Positions 10,714 to 20,367 of a stretch of DNA of 64,000 nt are shown here, one piece after another. The DNA comes from Synechococcus sp. CC9616 (GTDB taxonomy: Bacteria; Cyanobacteriota; Cyanobacteriia; PCC-6307; Cyanobiaceae), in NCBI RefSeq assembly GCF_000515235.1, contig NZ_KI911558.1, positions 1,897,466 through 1,961,465 of the forward strand, written 5' to 3'. The notes below the pieces were generated by a model. It had not been told where the DNA came from. It did not search any database and saw only the letters and a list, made by a program, of their open reading frames with translations. Position 1 is the first letter of the stretch. Every line of letters starts with the position of its first letter. A program made the translations under genes and the position numbers.

Positions 10714-13458
10714 TCAGCTCAGATCCGCCAGGCGCTTACGCGCCAGATCCGCCTGGGCCTGCTTCTCATCCAGGTTGGCCTGGCATTCCGCCACCACCTC
10801 TGGCGGAGCCTTATCGGCGAAGTTGGGGTTGCCCAGCCGGCCCGCCAGGCCCTTGATCTCCTTCTCGGCCTTGGCGATGTCTTTCTCCAGGCGGCCCTTG
10901 AGCGCGTCGAGATCAACGAGGCCTTCGATTGGCAGCAGCACCTGAAGCTCTCCGCTCACCCCCGCCAGGGCCTTGGCCACCGGAGCGGCATCGGCCTCAG
11001 CCGGCGCCATCACCGCCACTGACTCCGCCCGGGTCAAGGCTGTGATGTCGGCCGCACCCTGAGTGAGCACCGCTGCCAGCGCGGCGCGGCCGGTGACGAA
11101 ACGCACCGGAACCGGTTGGGAAGGCTTGAGGCCCGCCACCGCCCGTAGGTTGCGCACCACCCGGATGGCACCGATCAGCTCAGCAAAAGAGACTTCCAAC
11201 GCATCATCCAAAGCGCTCTCCTCCAGTGCCGGCCAGGGCTGCAGGGCCAGGAACATGGTCTCCGGCTCACCGGTGACGCTGTGCCAGAGCTCCTCGGTGA
11301 GGTGGGGCATCAGCGGATGCAGCATCAGGTGCATCTGGCTGATCACCTTGGCCAGCACCTGCTTAGCGACCCGCTGATCGGCGAGGGCCTCCGCTGAGGG
11401 GTTCTCACCGAGATTCAACCGACGCTTGCTTAGCTCCACATACCAATCGCAGACATCGTTCCAAGCGAACTCATAGAGCCCCTTGGCCGCTTCACCCAGG
11501 CCGTAATTGCTGTACCGCTCAGCCGTCTCCCGATTCACCCGGGCCAGACGCGACAGGATCCAGCGATCTGCCAGCTGCAGAGCAGCGGGGTTGGCATCCC
11601 CCAACTGACCCGGCGTCTCGCCGCCCAGATTCATCAGGGCGAAGCGGGTGGCATTCCAGAGCTTGTTGGCGAAGTTGCGGGACGCCTCCACCGTGGCGGA
11701 GGTGTCCTTTTTGCGGTCGTAGTCCAGACGGATGTCCTGCCCCGCACCGGCCACCTCCCGCACCAGGGCGAAGCGCAGGGCATCGGTGCCGTAACGCTCG
11801 ATCAGCAGCAGCGGATCGATGCCGTTGCCGGCGCTCTTGCTCATCTTGCGGTTCTGCTCGTCCCGCACCAGGCCGTGGATGTAGACGTCCTGGAAGGGCA
11901 TCTCGCCGGTGAAGGCGCCGGCCATCATCGTCATCCGGGCCACCCAGAAAAAGATGATGTCGAAGCCCGTCACCAGGGTGCTGGTGGGGTACCAGCGCTG
12001 CAGGTCAGCGCTGTCGGCATCGGGCCAGCCCAAGGTGGAGAAGGGCCAGAGGCCGCTGGAGAACCAGGTGTCGAGCACGTCTTCGTCCTGCTCGATCTCC
12101 GCCAACGCGCCGTACTTCGCCTTGGCCTTCACAAGGGCTTCGGCGGCGTTGCGGGCCACCACGTAGGGCGTGGTGTCGGTGTATTTGCAGCCGGTCTCGC
12201 TGATGACGAACCAGGCGGGGATGCGATGGCCCCACCAGAGCTGACGACTGATGCACCAGTCGCGGATGTCGGTGAGCCAATCGCGGTAGACCTTCTCCCA
12301 ACGCTCGGGGATAAAGCGGGGGTCCTTGTTCTCGAGAGCCTCGCGACAGCGGGTTGCCAGTGGTTCTGTTTTCACGAACCACTGGGTGGAGAGCAGCGGC
12401 TCCACCGGCACCTTGCCGCGATCGGAATAGGGAACGCTGTGGCGGTACTCCTCCACCTTCACCAGCAGCCCCAGCTCATCCAGGCCAGCCACCACTGCCT
12501 TTCGGGCCTCAAAGCGATCCAGTCCTTCGAACTGACCAGCCTCCTTATTCATCGTGCCGTTCTTGCGCATCACCGTGATCTGGGGCAGACCGTGGCGCTG
12601 GCCGATGGCGAAATCGTTAGGGTCGTGAGCAGGCGTCACCTTGACGCAGCCGGTGCCGAAATCCTTCTCCACGTGGTCGTCGGCGACGATTGGAATCTCG
12701 CGCCCCACAAACGGCAGCGTGAGGGTCTGACCCACCAGATTGGCAAAGCGCTCGTCGCTGGGATTCACCGCCACCGCCGTGTCGCCCAGCATTGTTTCGG
12801 GCCGGGTGGTGGCCACCTCCAGGTGACCCTCGCCGCTGCTGAGGGGATAGCGGAAATGCCAGAGATGACCCTCCACCTCCTTCATCTCCACCTCGAGGTC
12901 GCTCACCGCCGAACCTGAGGCGGGGCACCAGTTCACCAGGTATTCACCGCGGTAGATCAGCCCCTGCTCATGCAGCCGCACGAAGGCCTCCTTCACCGCC
13001 TCACTCAGGCCCTCATCAAGGGTGAAGCGCTGGCGCTTCCAATCAACGGAATAACCCAAGCGCCGCAGCTGGTCCACGATGCGGCCACCGCTTTCGGCCT
13101 TCCACTGCCAGGCCCGCTCCAGAAATGCCTCACGGCCGAGGTCGTGACGGGTCTTGCCCTCCTGCTTGAGCTGCTTCTCGAGGATCGTCTGCACCGCAAT
13201 CGAGGCGTGGTCGGTGCCGGGCAGGCACAACACGTTCTTTCCCGCCAGACGTTGGTAGCGGACGATCGTGTCGATCAGAGCTGTGTTGAAGGCATGGCCC
13301 ATGTGCAGGCTGCCGGTCACGTTCGGTGGCGGGATCACCACCGAAAACGCTTCTCCCGGTGCTTTCGGATTGGGATGAAACGCTCCCTGGTCCTCCCAGG
13401 CCTGCTGCCAGCGGGCTTCCGTGCCAACCGGGTCGTAGGTCTTTGGGAGATCAGGCAC
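10714..13458 (-). CDS. valS: Valyl-tRNA synthetase
   Basis: This class I synthetase charges tRNA-Val. Visible are HIGH-type [13 protein letters not shown], the CP1 editing domain ([32 protein letters not shown]), the KMSKS loop [11 protein letters not shown], the anticodon-binding helical domain and a C-terminal coiled coil ([20 protein letters not shown]). The total of 914 residues is normal. I choose GTG 13458 ([17 protein letters not shown]), because the longer upstream extension reads as non-conserved sequence. Confidence 0.97.
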   Translation of the reverse strand: MPDLPKTYDPVGTEARWQQAWEDQGAFHPNPKAPGEAFSVVIPPPNVTGSLHMGHAFNTALIDTIVRYQRLAGKNVLCLPGTDHASIAVQTILEKQLKQEGKTRHDLGREAFLERAWQWKAESGGRIVDQLRRLGYSVDWKRQRFTLDEGLSEAVKEAFVRLHEQGLIYRGEYLVNWCPASGSAVSDLEVEMKEVEGHLWHFRYPLSSGEGHLEVATTRPETMLGDTAVAVNPSDERFANLVGQTLTLPFVGREIPIVADDHVEKDFGTGCVKVTPAHDPNDFAIGQRHGLPQITVMRKNGTMNKEAGQFEGLDRFEARKAVVAGLDELGLLVKVEEYRHSVPYSDRGKVPVEPLLSTQWFVKTEPLATRCREALENKDPRFIPERWEKVYRDWLTDIRDWCISRQLWWGHRIPAWFVISETGCKYTDTTPYVVARNAAEALVKAKAKYGALAEIEQDEDVLDTWFSSGLWPFSTLGWPDADSADLQRWYPTSTLVTGFDIIFFWVARMTMMAGAFTGEMPFQDVYIHGLVRDEQNRKMSKSAGNGIDPLLLIERYGTDALRFALVREVAGAGQDIRLDYDRKKDTSATVEASRNFANKLWNATRFALMNLGGETPGQLGDANPAALQLADRWILSRLARVNRETAERYSNYGLGEAAKGLYEFAWNDVCDWYVELSKRRLNLGENPSAEALADQRVAKQVLAKVISQMHLMLHPLMPHLTEELWHSVTGEPETMFLALQPWPALEESALDDALEVSFAELIGAIRVVRNLRAVAGLKPSQPVPVRFVTGRAALAAVLTQGAADITALTRAESVAVMAPAEADAAPVAKALAGVSGELQVLLPIEGLVDLDALKGRLEKDIAKAEKEIKGLAGRLGNPNFADKAPPEVVAECQANLDEKQAQADLARKRLADLS

Positions 13459-13544
13459 GAAACAAGGGCAGGATCCGAGCGGCCATGCTCGCAAAAGGGT
13501 GAACCAGGGAAACGCTCATAAAATCATCTCAATACTTGGAAAGA

Positions 13545-14801
13545 ATGCGGCGTTCTATCCAGTCCCTGGCAGCAGTGCTTCTTTGTTCGGGATTGCTGGC
13601 GTCTTGCTCCAACAACGAAGGAGTCAGCCTTCCCACGGTGCTGAGGGTGGCCAGAACCATTCCCAACGACTCCGGGGCTGAATATGACGACTACGAACGC
13701 ATGGGGGCACTGGTAGATGGCCTTGTCAAACAACTTCGAAGCGTAGACAGCTCGATTCAGATTCAAACCGCACTGTATGGACGGAGGAATTTTGTTGACG
13801 AAATTCAGAGGCAAACGAGCAGCGGATTCGGGCCAGATCTGATCATCACCGATAGCGAAACGACTCTGGAATTGTATTCCCGAGATCTCATCCATCCAAT
13901 TGGATCAGACGCCAAAGTTAGTGACAATATTCCAGGGTATATTTTCAATCTCGTTAGAGCTAAAGACGGACAACTTGTTGGCCAACCCGTCAGCCAATAC
14001 GTGCAGTTAGCATGTTACAACAAGGAAAAGGTACAAACGCCACCCGATTCGCTAGTCGATTTACCCAAAGACAATGACGACCTGACATTTGGCTTAGCCC
14101 TGCAACTCAAGGATTTGTACTGGACTGCAGAAGCTTTTCAAGCTGAGCAAGCTATTGAAATTGCCATGCAGGGCCAGAAACCATCGAAAGAACAGGCCCA
14201 GAAAGTCAGCACATGGTTGACATGGCTTAAAACAGCAAGTTATCAACAAAACATCCGTTTCCTCAATGATCAGAACAGCCTTCGCCGCGCGCTGATTTCC
14301 GGAGAGCTGGACTGGATTACTTGCTGGAGCACAAATCTCCCGGAACTACGCGAAACAATGAAAGACAAACTTGGGGTTGTAGGAATACCAAAGGGACCAT
14401 CCAAAAAGCTTCGTGCCATGACAAGACTTTCAGTTTGGTCTTTGGGACGAAACTCAAGCCCCAGACAAAGAGAGAAAGCTCTCACATTCATCGACTTTAT
14501 TACAAAGCCCTGGGCACAAAAAACCTATGCTCTCCGCAACAAAACATCCTTTCCGGTCGATAAAAATGCAGCCAAAATTGTGGCATCTAAAATCCCTGGC
14601 GGGCTATCCGCTTTATCGCAATATGAAAAATTAGCCATCAAGGTTTCGGCCGCAGCAAGCCGAACCAAAGCGATGGTGTTCAGAGACCCAGAACGCTATG
14701 ACACGATCTCTGAACATTTACTCGACACGATTTACGATATCGAAACCCCTGACGAAGCCAGCCAGAATATCCTCTCTGCGCTTCAGGAGGAAAGGAAATG
14801 A
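13545..14801 (+). CDS. Extracellular solute-binding family 1-like lipoprotein
   Basis: ATG 13545 gives MRRSIQSLAAVLLCSGLLASC, a lipoprotein signal with lipobox LASC. The mature part resembles family 1 ABC substrate-binding proteins: LRVARTIPNDSGAEYDDYER, DEIQRQTSSGFGPDLIITDS, and a C-terminal half with DFITKPWAQKTYALRNKTSF. No ABC permease or ATPase is adjacent. Instead the stop overlaps the start of an MscS channel by four bases (ATGA), implying coupled translation. It would be a periplasmic, membrane-anchored ligand-binding protein; the ligand is unknown. Confidence 0.85.
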   Translation: MRRSIQSLAAVLLCSGLLASCSNNEGVSLPTVLRVARTIPNDSGAEYDDYERMGALVDGLVKQLRSVDSSIQIQTALYGRRNFVDEIQRQTSSGFGPDLIITDSETTLELYSRDLIHPIGSDAKVSDNIPGYIFNLVRAKDGQLVGQPVSQYVQLACYNKEKVQTPPDSLVDLPKDNDDLTFGLALQLKDLYWTAEAFQAEQAIEIAMQGQKPSKEQAQKVSTWLTWLKTASYQQNIRFLNDQNSLRRALISGELDWITCWSTNLPELRETMKDKLGVVGIPKGPSKKLRAMTRLSVWSLGRNSSPRQREKALTFIDFITKPWAQKTYALRNKTSFPVDKNAAKIVASKIPGGLSALSQYEKLAIKVSAAASRTKAMVFRDPERYDTISEHLLDTIYDIETPDEASQNILSALQEERK

Positions 14802-16111
14802 TTAAAGAATTCCTGCGCGAAATCATCAGCTGGCTCGGCTATCTTCAACGTGGATCCGTTCTTCTTCAGATTTCTCTATTTGTTGTCGCTATTGCCCTAG
14901 AGCGACGCTTCCAAAACCGACTGCGATCAAAAATCCCCTCTGCAGCGGTTAGCCTGGTAACACCAATAATCTTGTTGATTATTGGTATAACTAGTATTGC
15001 TCTTGGCTTTCCAGGCGGCTTCCTCCGCTACCTTTCCGCCGTCTGGCTGACCTGGAAGCTTGTTAAACCTATCAAAGAAATTTTAAAGAAGCGCGCTCCC
15101 AATTTTCCAGCAGATGAAGTTGATAAATCTATTTTCAGACCAATTTTCTTGGTACTTTTACTTCTCACATTTTTCCAAATGATCGGAAGCCGTGAAGCAC
15201 TTTCAGTGATTCAAATCGGCACCATCTTTGGCGTTGTTCTCACCATCGGGAAACTATTCTCCGCTGTTGTCGTGGTCTACGCCATCTTTACTCTGGCGAG
15301 CCGTCCCGCCTCATTTCTCGCCTGGATCAGTGGAAAATTTTTCGGCATTTCAATTCAAGGTCGAAAAGCCCTGGAATTGATCCTTCGCTACTCGATGATC
15401 GGCCTCGGCATCATCGGAGTGAGTTACTACATCGGAATCAACGGAACAGCCTTGGTCGCCGTTGCCGGTGGACTTTCCGTTGGCATTGGCTTTGGCCTGA
15501 AGGAAATTATTTCCAACTTCATCAGCAGCATCTGGCTGCTGTTTGAAGGAACGGTACGTCCTGGCGAGGTGCTGATGGTGAACGGCGACCCCTGCACGGT
15601 TCGGAAACTTGGCATGCGTGCTACGCAGCTACGTCGCGGCAGGGATGGTGCCGAGTTGCTGGTTCCAAACCAGAATTTCTTCACGCAGGAAGCGGAATCC
15701 TTCACGGCGGAGGAAACCTCCAGACGCGGCAATGTAGATGTAGGCGCGGCATATCACCACGAACCCCAGCAGGTCATTGATGTTCTGGTGGACGTGGCCA
15801 AGAGCCATGAAAGAGTTTTGGAATACCCACCGCCAGCGGCATTCACAACGCAATTTGCCGACTCCTCAATCAACTACAAAGTGCTGTTCTGGGTCCGCAA
15901 TCCACTCGACGCGTTCGCCGTTGAAAGCGATCTTCGCCAGATGATCTGGGTGGCATTCGAAGAGCATGAAATCGGCATTCCATTCCCGCAGCAGCAGGTT
16001 TACCCGATGGAGTGGCCGCCCTCGAAGAACCAGACCCTGCGCATCGGATCAGCAGATCACAGCCTTCAAGCAGAACCTGCCAACGACGATTCAAGTGGAG
16101 AGACGGCGTAG
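14798..16111 (+). CDS. MscS-family mechanosensitive ion channel
   Basis: The 437-residue membrane protein has about five N-terminal helices, then the MscS pore helix and beta domain: LVAVAGGLSVGIGFGLKEII, FEGTVRPGEVLMVNGDPCTV and ELLVPNQNFFTQ. The C-terminal alpha/beta domain carries YHHEPQQVIDVLVDVAKSHE and SDLRQMIWVAFEEHEIGIPF. Such channels release solutes on hypo-osmotic shock. The coupled solute-binding lipoprotein upstream is unusual and may point to gated or ligand-modulated efflux (inference). Its 3' end overlaps the convergent oxygenase gene by about 21 bases. Confidence 0.92.
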   Translation: MIKEFLREIISWLGYLQRGSVLLQISLFVVAIALERRFQNRLRSKIPSAAVSLVTPIILLIIGITSIALGFPGGFLRYLSAVWLTWKLVKPIKEILKKRAPNFPADEVDKSIFRPIFLVLLLLTFFQMIGSREALSVIQIGTIFGVVLTIGKLFSAVVVVYAIFTLASRPASFLAWISGKFFGISIQGRKALELILRYSMIGLGIIGVSYYIGINGTALVAVAGGLSVGIGFGLKEIISNFISSIWLLFEGTVRPGEVLMVNGDPCTVRKLGMRATQLRRGRDGAELLVPNQNFFTQEAESFTAEETSRRGNVDVGAAYHHEPQQVIDVLVDVAKSHERVLEYPPPAAFTTQFADSSINYKVLFWVRNPLDAFAVESDLRQMIWVAFEEHEIGIPFPQQQVYPMEWPPSKNQTLRIGSADHSLQAEPANDDSSGETA

Positions 16112-16714
16112 ATAGTTGTTCTGGCTGCCGCCATTAATCCAACCGGTGGCAATCGTTTTGCTGAGACTGGCATTCACCCTGCCGCGATGAATGTGGGAGG
16201 GCCCAGCCGGAAAAATCACCAACTTGCCGCGTTCAGCAGGCTCGTGATGCTCTTGCCAGTGGAATTCGGTCCCGGCCTCATCGACGCTGTCGCAGTAAAG
16301 GATCCAGGCCAGAACGCGATGGACGGGCTCAGTGGCTTCCTCACCGATCGTCCAGTCGCAGTGCCATTGCCGGAATCCCTCCCCTGGTGCGTAACGCTGC
16401 AGGTTGAAGATCGGCATCACAAACAGGTCCTGATCAGGACAGACCGAGCGAAACAGCGGGCGTTCCTGGAGGTAATGCTCGAGCGCCGCGGACACGCCTC
16501 GAATCAGCACCTGCGAAAGGGCATAGGCATCAGGATCGCTTGGGTCGATGGCGACAAGACTGATATCGGTCGAGACCTTGGCAGGCTGATCGCCACCACC
16601 GGGGCCGAAGGCGATCCCCGGCCGCTGCAGATCCATACGACGGTCAAAAAACGCCATCACGCCATCGGCCACAGCCTCGAAGCCTGAATTGCGATAGCGA
16701 CCGATCAACCGCAT
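16091..16714 (-). CDS. 2-oxoglutarate/Fe(II)-dependent oxygenase-like protein
   Basis: The 207-residue protein has the facial triad pattern H-x-D (QWHCDWTIGEEA) and a distal His (GPSHIHRGRVNASLSKTIATGW), with the downstream basic residue expected to bind 2-oxoglutarate. This is the prolyl-4-hydroxylase-like jelly-roll family; the substrate is unknown. ATG 16714 overlaps the stop of the upstream 149-aa gene by one base, so the two are cotranscribed. A TTG one codon earlier is less likely. Confidence 0.85.
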   Translation of the reverse strand: MRLIGRYRNSGFEAVADGVMAFFDRRMDLQRPGIAFGPGGGDQPAKVSTDISLVAIDPSDPDAYALSQVLIRGVSAALEHYLQERPLFRSVCPDQDLFVMPIFNLQRYAPGEGFRQWHCDWTIGEEATEPVHRVLAWILYCDSVDEAGTEFHWQEHHEPAERGKLVIFPAGPSHIHRGRVNASLSKTIATGWINGGSQNNYLRRLST

Positions 16715-17163
16715 CAAGCCGTCTCCCGCCGGGGAACCACCACAACCGCATCCAGCTCCTGCCAGCGGTCCTGGTCCGTCACAACATCAGCCATGAGGCC
16801 AACCCGCTCGATCACGCTGCAGGCCCGTGACCGGTCCAGAGGGACTCCGGGACCCATGGGCAGGATCAACACCTGCTGCTCAGCGGGATCCGCCATCACT
16901 TTCAAATCGAGATCCTCCAGCTCACGCTCGAAGAACAGGCGCCGCATCCTGCCGGTCAAGGTGGGACCAAGTGCATCGGCGAAGGACGTCATGCCGGTCT
17001 CGTCGCCACGACACCCGCAATTGAGAGACAACCAGATCAACAGCTTGACCCAGCTTTCGACCGTCCAGGCCGGCTGAAAGCTGTCCCGGTGCTGACGCAC
17101 CAGTTCAGCGATCGCGAAATCAAACAAGGTGGCCTGGAGGCCGGTGGCATCAGCGGAATCCAT
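16714..17163 (-). CDS. Conserved cyanobacterial hypothetical protein, 149 aa
   Basis: The protein reads MDSADATGLQATLFDFAIAE, then helical sequence (WVKLLIWLSLNCGCRGDETG) and a beta-rich end (EQQVLILPMGPGVPLDRSRA). It has no signal peptide or membrane span. ATG 17163 follows a GAGG ribosome site by nine bases; ATG 17172 is too close to that site. Translational coupling to the 2OG oxygenase suggests a shared task. I recognise no enzyme motif. Confidence 0.75.
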   Translation of the reverse strand: MDSADATGLQATLFDFAIAELVRQHRDSFQPAWTVESWVKLLIWLSLNCGCRGDETGMTSFADALGPTLTGRMRRLFFERELEDLDLKVMADPAEQQVLILPMGPGVPLDRSRACSVIERVGLMADVVTDQDRWQELDAVVVVPRRETA

Positions 17164-17217
17164 GGCTGTCATCCTCTCCTTCAACGAGTCAGACTGAACC
17201 GACTGGCTGTATCCACC

Positions 17218-17475
17218 ATGGCCCTAGACCTCAACGACCCGGAACTGGAGTTTTCCGATCTGGTCTACGCCTACCAAAGCTGGGTGATGGCGGTGATCAA
17301 CGACGAGAAGCTCGGCAGTGAAGAGAAGCTGCTGAACGATGACATCGCTGAGGATGCGCTCAATTCGATGCGCTTCCTGCCCGGTGAAGTCACCAGCGCG
17401 ATCGAAACCAGCCTGGCGCGTGTCTACGACGTCGACGCGGACGAACTGGCCGAACTGCTGTTCCCGGAAGAGTGA
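17218..17475 (+). CDS. Conserved hypothetical protein, 85 aa
   Basis: This small acidic, helical protein starts at ATG 17218 (MALDLNDPELEFSDLVYAYQ) and ends ELAELLFPEE. It has no membrane segment. It is divergent from the 149-aa gene and ends seven bases before the SDR start, so it is likely cotranscribed with the SDR. The role is unknown; the composition suggests a protein-protein adaptor. Confidence 0.8.
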   Translation: MALDLNDPELEFSDLVYAYQSWVMAVINDEKLGSEEKLLNDDIAEDALNSMRFLPGEVTSAIETSLARVYDVDADELAELLFPEE

Positions 17476-17481
17476 TCCTTC

Positions 17482-18381
17482 ATGGGATGGACCGTTGCTG
17501 ACATTCCCTCCCAGGAAGGCCGCATCGCCTTGGTGACGGGAGCCAATATCGGCCTAGGGCTTGAAACAGTTCGCGCCCTGGCGATGAAAGGGGCAACCGT
17601 CTTGATGGCGTGTCGCTCGCATAGCAAAGCTGAATCAGCGCGCAGCGCCCTGCTCGAGCAAGGCCTGACGGGCCTGGACCTGATTGATCTCGACCTCGCG
17701 GATCTCGACAACGTGGGGCCTGCGGCCGAAACGGTGCAACGTCGTTACGGCCAGCTGGATCTGCTGATCAACAACGCCGGTGTGATGGCCCCGCCATACC
17801 AACGCAGCCGCCAGGGGCATGAACTCCAGTTCGGCGTGAATCACCTCGGACACATGGCGCTCACACAAGCGCTTCTACCGCTGCTGAAACAGGACGGCAG
17901 GGTGGTGACGGTGACGTCCGGTGCCCAGTATTTCGGGCGCATCCGCTGGCACGACCTCGCCTGGCAAGAGAATTACGACCGTTTCGGCGCCTACAGCCAG
18001 AGCAAACTCGCCAACGTGATGTTTGCCCTTGAACTGGATGCCCGCCTGAAGCGATCCGGTAGTGGAATCAGATCCTTGGCCGCCCACCCCGGTATGGCCC
18101 GCACCAATCTGCAACGCAGCAATCTCACCGCCGAGAGCAACCAGCTTGAGCACCTGGCGGTGAAGCTGTTTGATCCACTGCTGCAAAGCGCCTCGATGGG
18201 GGCTCTGCCGCAATTGCATGCCGCAACTGCAAGCTCGGCCGCAAGCGGTGATCACTTCGGACCGGATCGGCTGGGCGGTCTGCGGGGACACCCCACCCGC
18301 TGCCGTGTGGCACCGGCGGCACGCGATTCCAGCCAGCGGGAGCGGCTTTGGAGCGTGAGCGAAGAACTTATTCAGGCCTGA
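17482..18381 (+). CDS. Short-chain dehydrogenase/reductase
   Basis: A Rossmann-fold NAD(P) enzyme with TGANIGLG (cofactor loop), NNAGVM, a catalytic Ser in VTVTSGAQ and the YSQSK Tyr/Lys pair. At 299 residues, with the C-terminal LGGLRGHP and ERLWSVSEELI, it resembles the retinol-dehydrogenase/light-dependent protochlorophyllide reductase-like branch of SDRs common in cyanobacteria. The substrate is not predictable. It starts at ATG 17482. Confidence 0.92.
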   Translation: MGWTVADIPSQEGRIALVTGANIGLGLETVRALAMKGATVLMACRSHSKAESARSALLEQGLTGLDLIDLDLADLDNVGPAAETVQRRYGQLDLLINNAGVMAPPYQRSRQGHELQFGVNHLGHMALTQALLPLLKQDGRVVTVTSGAQYFGRIRWHDLAWQENYDRFGAYSQSKLANVMFALELDARLKRSGSGIRSLAAHPGMARTNLQRSNLTAESNQLEHLAVKLFDPLLQSASMGALPQLHAATASSAASGDHFGPDRLGGLRGHPTRCRVAPAARDSSQRERLWSVSEELIQA

Positions 18382-18388
18382 AACGGCT

Positions 18389-18907
18389 TTGGCTGAAGCG
18401 AACCAGCAGCTTCTGAAACTGGGGCCTTACGTGATGGGGCGAGTGCGCCGCGGTGTTGTCGGAGACAGCCGCTACGCCCGCCGCCTTCGCAGTGCCATCC
18501 ACGACGCAGCCCATGACCCGGATCATCGTCCCGTGCTGATCAGCGGTGAACCAGGGCTCGGCAAAGACAACCTTGCCGCCCTGATCCACTACGGCTCCGA
18601 TCAGCGCCGACAGTTGTTGTTGCGCTTCAACCACCGGGATCTTCAAGGCCCGGCTGGCGCGCTGCTCTGCGAACTGGGAGACAGCACTGTTCTGATTAAT
18701 GGGTTCGACCAGATCGATTCACCCCTGCGCCAGATGCTGATCGCGATGGCGCGTGGTGAGGTCAACACCTTTCATGGCCGGATGCTGTTCACCAGCGAAG
18801 CCAGTCAGCCTGATCTCGATGGCATCACCGTGCTGATCCGGGTCCCACCATTGCGCGTGCGGCGATCCGACCTGGGTGACTGGCTTCGCTACCACGTGCG
18901 CCTCTAG
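18389..18907 (+). pseudogene. N-terminal AAA (sigma-54-activator-like) part of a polyferredoxin gene, ended by an in-frame TAG
   Basis: From TTG 18389 the frame gives a degenerate sigma-54-interacting AAA module: GVVGDSRYARRLRSAI, P-loop VLISGEPGLGKDNLAALIHY and LLFRFNHRDL-like beta strands. The central GAFTGA loop is missing. It stops at TAG 18905-18907 after DWLRYHVRL. The same frame then continues without a break as CRELGWNQPPQLPDVVVRRL into the 18953-20362 frame, where the AAA lid (HDFPNNLQELETLV) is found. The two open frames are therefore one gene interrupted by a single amber codon, probably CAG changed to TAG. Confidence 0.75.
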
Positions 18908-18952
18908 TGCCGCGAACTCGGCTGGAACCAGCCCCCGCAACTACCAGATGTC

Positions 18953-20362
18953 GTGGTGCGTCGACTGCAGAATCACGACTTCCCCAACAATCTTCAGGAA
19001 CTCGAAACCCTGGTGGACAGGGCTCTGAGGCAAGCCCGCCAGCAACGTGGTGACCACTTACCGGTTGCCCTGCCAGAAGCCGTGTTCTGGACCGGAACGG
19101 AGCAAGGTCGTCATCGCTTCGACCTCTGGCGCTGGAAACCGCAGTGGCGCCATTGGATGAGAGCTCCAGCCCTGTGGAACAGCCTGCTCTACGGGCTGGT
19201 GAGCTGGTTGTTCATCGCCGTGAATCTTGCGCTCTGGCTTGGACCCCAAACCCGAGCGGACAACAGCGTGCTGAAGTTGTTCTGGGCCTGGTGGTGGCCC
19301 TTGATCCTGCTGACCTATCCCCTGGTGGGTCGCCTCTGGTGCGCTGTCTGCCCGTTCATGGTCTGGGGACGGTTAGCCCAGAAGCTGACACCATGGCGCC
19401 AAAGGGTTTGGCCCCATGGGGATACGGATCGCTGGGCAGCGCCCGCGCTGGCCGCTGGGTTCGCCGCGATCCTGTTGTGGGAAGAGGTCTGGAATCTGGA
19501 GGACACGGCCTGGCTGAGCAGCGCATTGCTGCTGCTGATCACCACCGGCGCCGTGATCGGATCGATGCTGTTCGAGAAGCGGTTCTGGTGTCGTTATCTG
19601 TGCCCGGTGGGTGGGATGAACGGCCTTTTCGCCAAGCTCGCCATCACCGAACTGAGAGCAGAGTCGGGAACGTGCAGCGGTAGCTGCAGCAGTTACGCCT
19701 GCTTCAAGGGCGGCCCCGCCGAGGGAGAAGGACTGGCCAGTGAAGGGTGTCCCTTGGGAAGTCACCCTGCCCAGCTCAGCGACAATCGCAACTGCGTGCT
19801 GTGCATGAGCTGCGTCCAGGCGTGTCCAAACCGGTCGGTACAACTGAGGCTGCGACCACCGGCTGCCGATCTCCAACGCAGGATGGATGCCCCTGCGGGT
19901 GAGCGGGGACTGATCCTCGTTCTTGCGGGGGGGGTCTGCCTGCATCACTGGCAACGGTTGCTGGGCTGGCTCCCTCTTGCGCCGATGTCACTGCATGAAG
20001 GGCCATTGCTCCCAAGATTGAGCTTTGCCGCCTTAGCCCTGGCCATACCGTCTGCCGCTGGAATCTGGTTCCAACGACGTTGGCTGTACGCCTGCTTGCC
20101 CCTGCTTTGGGCCCTGCTGCTGGCGCGACATCTACCCCTGGGGATGCAGGAAGCCGGCACAGTGCTGCCGGAAGGTTGGCCCCAATGGCAGGCAGACCGC
20201 CACGTGATCGCCTTCTGTCAGACGTTCGTGGTGGGAATCGGATGGATCGGAGCTGCCGTACTTCTGCGACGACTTGCGGATCTCAACCGTTGGAGCTGGC
20301 TGACTGGCACGATGATGCTGCTGATGATGGGTCTGGCCGGTCGCTGGCTAGTAGCCCTCTAA
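18953..20362 (+). CDS. Polyferredoxin (NapH/RdxA-like) membrane protein; C-terminal part of the interrupted gene
   Basis: The frame, open from 18908, encodes the AAA lid helix, then a membrane Fe-S protein with helices LYGLVSWLFIAVNLALWLG, WAWWWPLILLTYPLVGRLW, and others at about residues 165-200 and 310-460. Cys motifs are CAVCPF, CRYLCPVGG and the 4Fe-4S set CVLCMSCVQACPN. NapH/RdxA-type proteins pass electrons at the membrane; the partner here is unknown. GTG 18953 is only a formal start, because the sequence before it (18908-18952) is clearly part of the same protein. The Fur-family gene follows five bases after the stop. Confidence 0.8.
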   Translation: MVRRLQNHDFPNNLQELETLVDRALRQARQQRGDHLPVALPEAVFWTGTEQGRHRFDLWRWKPQWRHWMRAPALWNSLLYGLVSWLFIAVNLALWLGPQTRADNSVLKLFWAWWWPLILLTYPLVGRLWCAVCPFMVWGRLAQKLTPWRQRVWPHGDTDRWAAPALAAGFAAILLWEEVWNLEDTAWLSSALLLLITTGAVIGSMLFEKRFWCRYLCPVGGMNGLFAKLAITELRAESGTCSGSCSSYACFKGGPAEGEGLASEGCPLGSHPAQLSDNRNCVLCMSCVQACPNRSVQLRLRPPAADLQRRMDAPAGERGLILVLAGGVCLHHWQRLLGWLPLAPMSLHEGPLLPRLSFAALALAIPSAAGIWFQRRWLYACLPLLWALLLARHLPLGMQEAGTVLPEGWPQWQADRHVIAFCQTFVVGIGWIGAAVLLRRLADLNRWSWLTGTMMLLMMGLAGRWLVAL

Positions 20363-20367
20363 TCGTG

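Noticed and set aside
11875-12918. Plus-strand frame of 347 codons inside valS
   Set aside because: It is antisense to a complete valyl-tRNA synthetase, is His/Gly/Ala-rich and has no domain.
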